In this document: positions 7,410 through 9,000 of the stretch, piece by piece
Position numbering within the stretch: the first letter of the stretch is position 1
How the letters are laid out: the number at the start of each line of letters is the position of its first letter
NCBI GenBank assembly: GCA_040383485.1
Contig: JBEIDK010000134.1
Span: 1 to 9,000, forward strand
Direction: 5' to 3'
Source of the DNA: JBEIDK01 sp040383485
GTDB taxonomy: Bacteria > Bacteroidota > Bacteroidia > UBA4408
Length of the DNA stretch: 9,000 bases
Notes under the pieces: model-generated
Seen by the model: only the letters and a program-made list of their open reading frames with translations
Told to the model about the DNA's origin: nothing
The model's database searches: none
Made by a program: the position numbers and the translations under genes

Positions 7410-8489
7410 ATGGCAATAATTGACGTATTAAAGTATGACGGACCAAACAACGCTTTGGTTTGGAAATGGAGACCAAAAGTTGACAGCAAACGTGATGAAG
7501 AATTACGACTTGGGACACAACTCGTAGTTAACCAATCACAACAAGCATTATTTATTAAAGGTGGACAACTGCTCGACATTTTTGAGCCAGGGACACATAC
7601 TTTATCAACTCAAAATCTTCCAATTTTATCAAGTTTAATTGGACTTGCATTTGGCGGACAAAGCCCATTTAAGGCGGAAGTTTATTTTATAAACAAAGCC
7701 GTTGCTATGGACACAAAATTTGGACTTATTCCATTTAATATGATGGAACCAAATTTTAGAGTTCCAATTCCAATTACATCAAGAGGTAGTTTTGCGGTAA
7801 AAGTTGCAGACGCAAAAACTTTTCTTAATCAAATTATTGGGACAGTTCCAGACTTTGAAGCAGACAAGCTAACACAATTTTTTAGAGGAATTATTACTGA
7901 AAATGTAAAAACTGCAATTACAAGAATTTCAAAAGAACAAAACCTAAATCCGCTTGAATTAGAAGCCATTGTTTCAGAAGTTTCAGGAGCAGTAAAAGGA
8001 ATAATTTCAGAAGCACTTGCGAAATACGGACTTCATTTAGAATTCTTCAACATCGAAGCAATTCCGGTTGTTGACGAAGACCCAAGAGTTAAAAAAATCG
8101 TTGACGACTTCCATAGATTAATGTCGCAAGACATGGAAGAACGCATGAGGTTGAAACGTAGAGCAGAAAATTTAGAAGTGTATAAAGTTGAAAGAACATT
8201 TGACACAACTGAAAAAGCAGCCGAAAATATTGGTGGTGGTATTGGCGGAGACGGTGGAATTTTAGGGACAGTTGTTGGACTTGGAATGGTTACTCCTATT
8301 GCAAATACAATGGGAAACTTAATGACTAATACTACACAAAATATTCAGCAAAATCAAAACAACAACGCAGGAGTGAATAAAGATGAAGTGTTGAAACTTT
8401 TAAAAGAACTAGGCGAATTAAAAACCGCAGGTACTCTGACCGAAGAAGAATTTACTGAAAAGAAAAAAGAACTTTTATCTAAACTATAA
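7410..8489 (+). CDS. SPFH-domain protein of the YdjI/'virion core protein' type with C-terminal SHOCT motif
   Basis: SPFH (stomatin/prohibitin/flotillin/HflK) proteins assemble into membrane-associated scaffolds. This 359-residue protein matches the bacterial YdjI-like branch, annotated as 'virion core protein', whose function is not settled. The N-terminal part has the branch's hallmarks: WKWRPK (18-23), a GTQLVVNQSQQALFIKGG run (35-52), PGTHTLSTQNLPIL (60-73), FGGQSPFKAEVYFINK (81-96). The SPFH body continues to about 235, followed by a basic/acidic helical segment (240-272). A Gly-rich hydrophobic stretch (274-304) could contact a membrane, and a Gln/Asn linker (305-322) follows. Residues 323-359 form a SHOCT motif with the typical GTLTEEEF turn. 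There is no signal peptide or clear transmembrane helix at the N-terminus. The ATG at 7410 gives the family's usual MAIIDVLKYDG-like start. A zinc-ribbon gene follows after 5 bp. In B. subtilis the ydjI gene lies in a PspA-type envelope-stress operon, so a membrane-stress role is a reasonable inference. Confidence 0.88.
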   Translation: MAIIDVLKYDGPNNALVWKWRPKVDSKRDEELRLGTQLVVNQSQQALFIKGGQLLDIFEPGTHTLSTQNLPILSSLIGLAFGGQSPFKAEVYFINKAVAMDTKFGLIPFNMMEPNFRVPIPITSRGSFAVKVADAKTFLNQIIGTVPDFEADKLTQFFRGIITENVKTAITRISKEQNLNPLELEAIVSEVSGAVKGIISEALAKYGLHLEFFNIEAIPVVDEDPRVKKIVDDFHRLMSQDMEERMRLKRRAENLEVYKVERTFDTTEKAAENIGGGIGGDGGILGTVVGLGMVTPIANTMGNLMTNTTQNIQQNQNNNAGVNKDEVLKLLKELGELKTAGTLTEEEFTEKKKELLSKL

Positions 8490-8494
8490 GCCGA

Positions 8495-9000
8495 ATGTTA
8501 AAGTGTAATTCTTGTAAAAATCCAGTAGCAGTAACATCTATTCATTGTGAGTGGTGCGGTGCTAAAATTGTTCGTGAAACAGAAAACCAAACGAATAACA
8601 ACGGCACAAATACTATTAGTAGTTTAGCCGACTTTATGAATAAGTTGAATGAAGTTGAAAATGAAATTGTAAAAGAAAATGCAGGTGCTGGAACTTGGGG
8701 TGCATTAGATGGTATGCTTACAAGAGCATTTGGCAATTCTAAAATTGACAGTTTAAATCAGAAGAAAGCGACAATAATTCAAACCTATCCATTACCGAAA
8801 AATCCAGACGATTTGCTTGAAATAGCGAATATGGCAGCTTCGAATTTTAAAAATATCAAAGTTCACAAAGTAGCATTGACAGACAATGCAAGAAATGAAA
8901 ATAAAATAAACCAACCAATAAAAAACGCATGGAAAACCAAGGCAGAGCAAGCCCTCAATCTACTTGCTATTTATTCGAGGACGGATGATTTCATTCGCCA
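8495..9000 (+). CDS. N-terminal zinc-ribbon protein of unknown function (3' end outside window)
   Basis: The ATG lies 5 bp after the SPFH stop codon, and the frame is open for 168 codons to the window edge. Residues 4-21 hold two knuckles, CNSC (C4, C7) and CEWC (C18, C21), a rubredoxin-like zinc ribbon typical of small adaptor-like proteins. A polar Asn/Thr linker (29-40) and an acidic helical stretch (41-62, LADFMNKLNEVENEI) follow. After these comes a region with KKATIIQTYPLPKNPDDLLEI (90-110), ASNFKNIKV and AWKTKAEQALNLL (145-157) that looks like a folded domain. I have the impression that zinc-ribbon proteins with a similar 'PLP-x-x-x-x-DLLE ... AWK-x-K-x-EQA' region recur in Bacteroidota, but I know no function for it. 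There is no signal peptide or membrane segment in the visible part. The tight spacing makes co-transcription, and probably shared function, with the SPFH gene likely. Confidence 0.85.
   Translation, partial: MLKCNSCKNPVAVTSIHCEWCGAKIVRETENQTNNNGTNTISSLADFMNKLNEVENEIVKENAGAGTWGALDGMLTRAFGNSKIDSLNQKKATIIQTYPLPKNPDDLLEIANMAASNFKNIKVHKVALTDNARNENKINQPIKNAWKTKAEQALNLLAIYSRTDDFIR

Noticed and set aside
7173..7579. Three minus-strand open frames overlapping the leader and the start of the SPFH gene.
   Set aside because: They are antisense shadows of the SPFH gene or leader, rich in Cys/Ser/Phe, and mutually overlapping in different frames.
1..9000. CRISPR array, tRNA, rRNA or a complete insertion sequence.
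   Set aside because: No regularly spaced repeat array, no cloverleaf or rRNA-like sequence, and no transposase gene with terminal inverted repeats was seen on reading both strands.

Overview
The window looks like chromosomal DNA of a member of the Bacteroidota. The sequence is AT-rich. Genes start without Shine-Dalgarno sequences. Several upstream regions carry the phylum's TAnnTTTG-type -10 motif. The proteins (a long Rel enzyme of about 740 residues, a lipoprotein glycanase, an IntI-like recombinase with an N-terminal extension) also fit. I would not name a genus.

Positions 1-5911 form a quiet, all-minus-strand block of ordinary chromosomal genes. In transcription order these are a GH16-like surface lipoprotein (5911-3920), a SanA/YdcF-type DUF218 membrane protein 40 bp behind it (3879-3232), a 400 bp gap, the bifunctional (p)ppGpp synthetase/hydrolase Rel (2829-598), and RuvA (488 to beyond position 1, 3' end outside the window). 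The glycanase and SanA-like genes may form a small envelope operon. Rel and RuvA are housekeeping genes for the stringent response and Holliday-junction processing.

Positions 5912-7409 look like a recombination scar. They hold a probable gene fragment on the plus strand (6153-6260). Next come two adjacent hairpins built on the same GATT-N3-AATC core, enclosed by an 8 bp outer inverted repeat (6251-6317). Then comes a tyrosine recombinase on the minus strand that keeps its N-terminal and core-binding regions and the first catalytic arginine, but whose catalytic domain is cut off and replaced by an unrelated tail. After it is a 280 bp non-coding stretch with an imperfect hairpin and short direct repeats.

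Positions 7410-9000 are plus-strand and accessory in character: an SPFH-domain protein of the YdjI/'virion core protein' type with a C-terminal SHOCT motif, followed 5 bp later by a zinc-ribbon protein that runs off the window. These two are almost certainly co-transcribed. A recombinase gene pointing away from accessory genes, with a structured leader between them, recalls an integron or gene-cassette platform. Canonical attC features were looked for and not found, so that reading is only a hypothesis.
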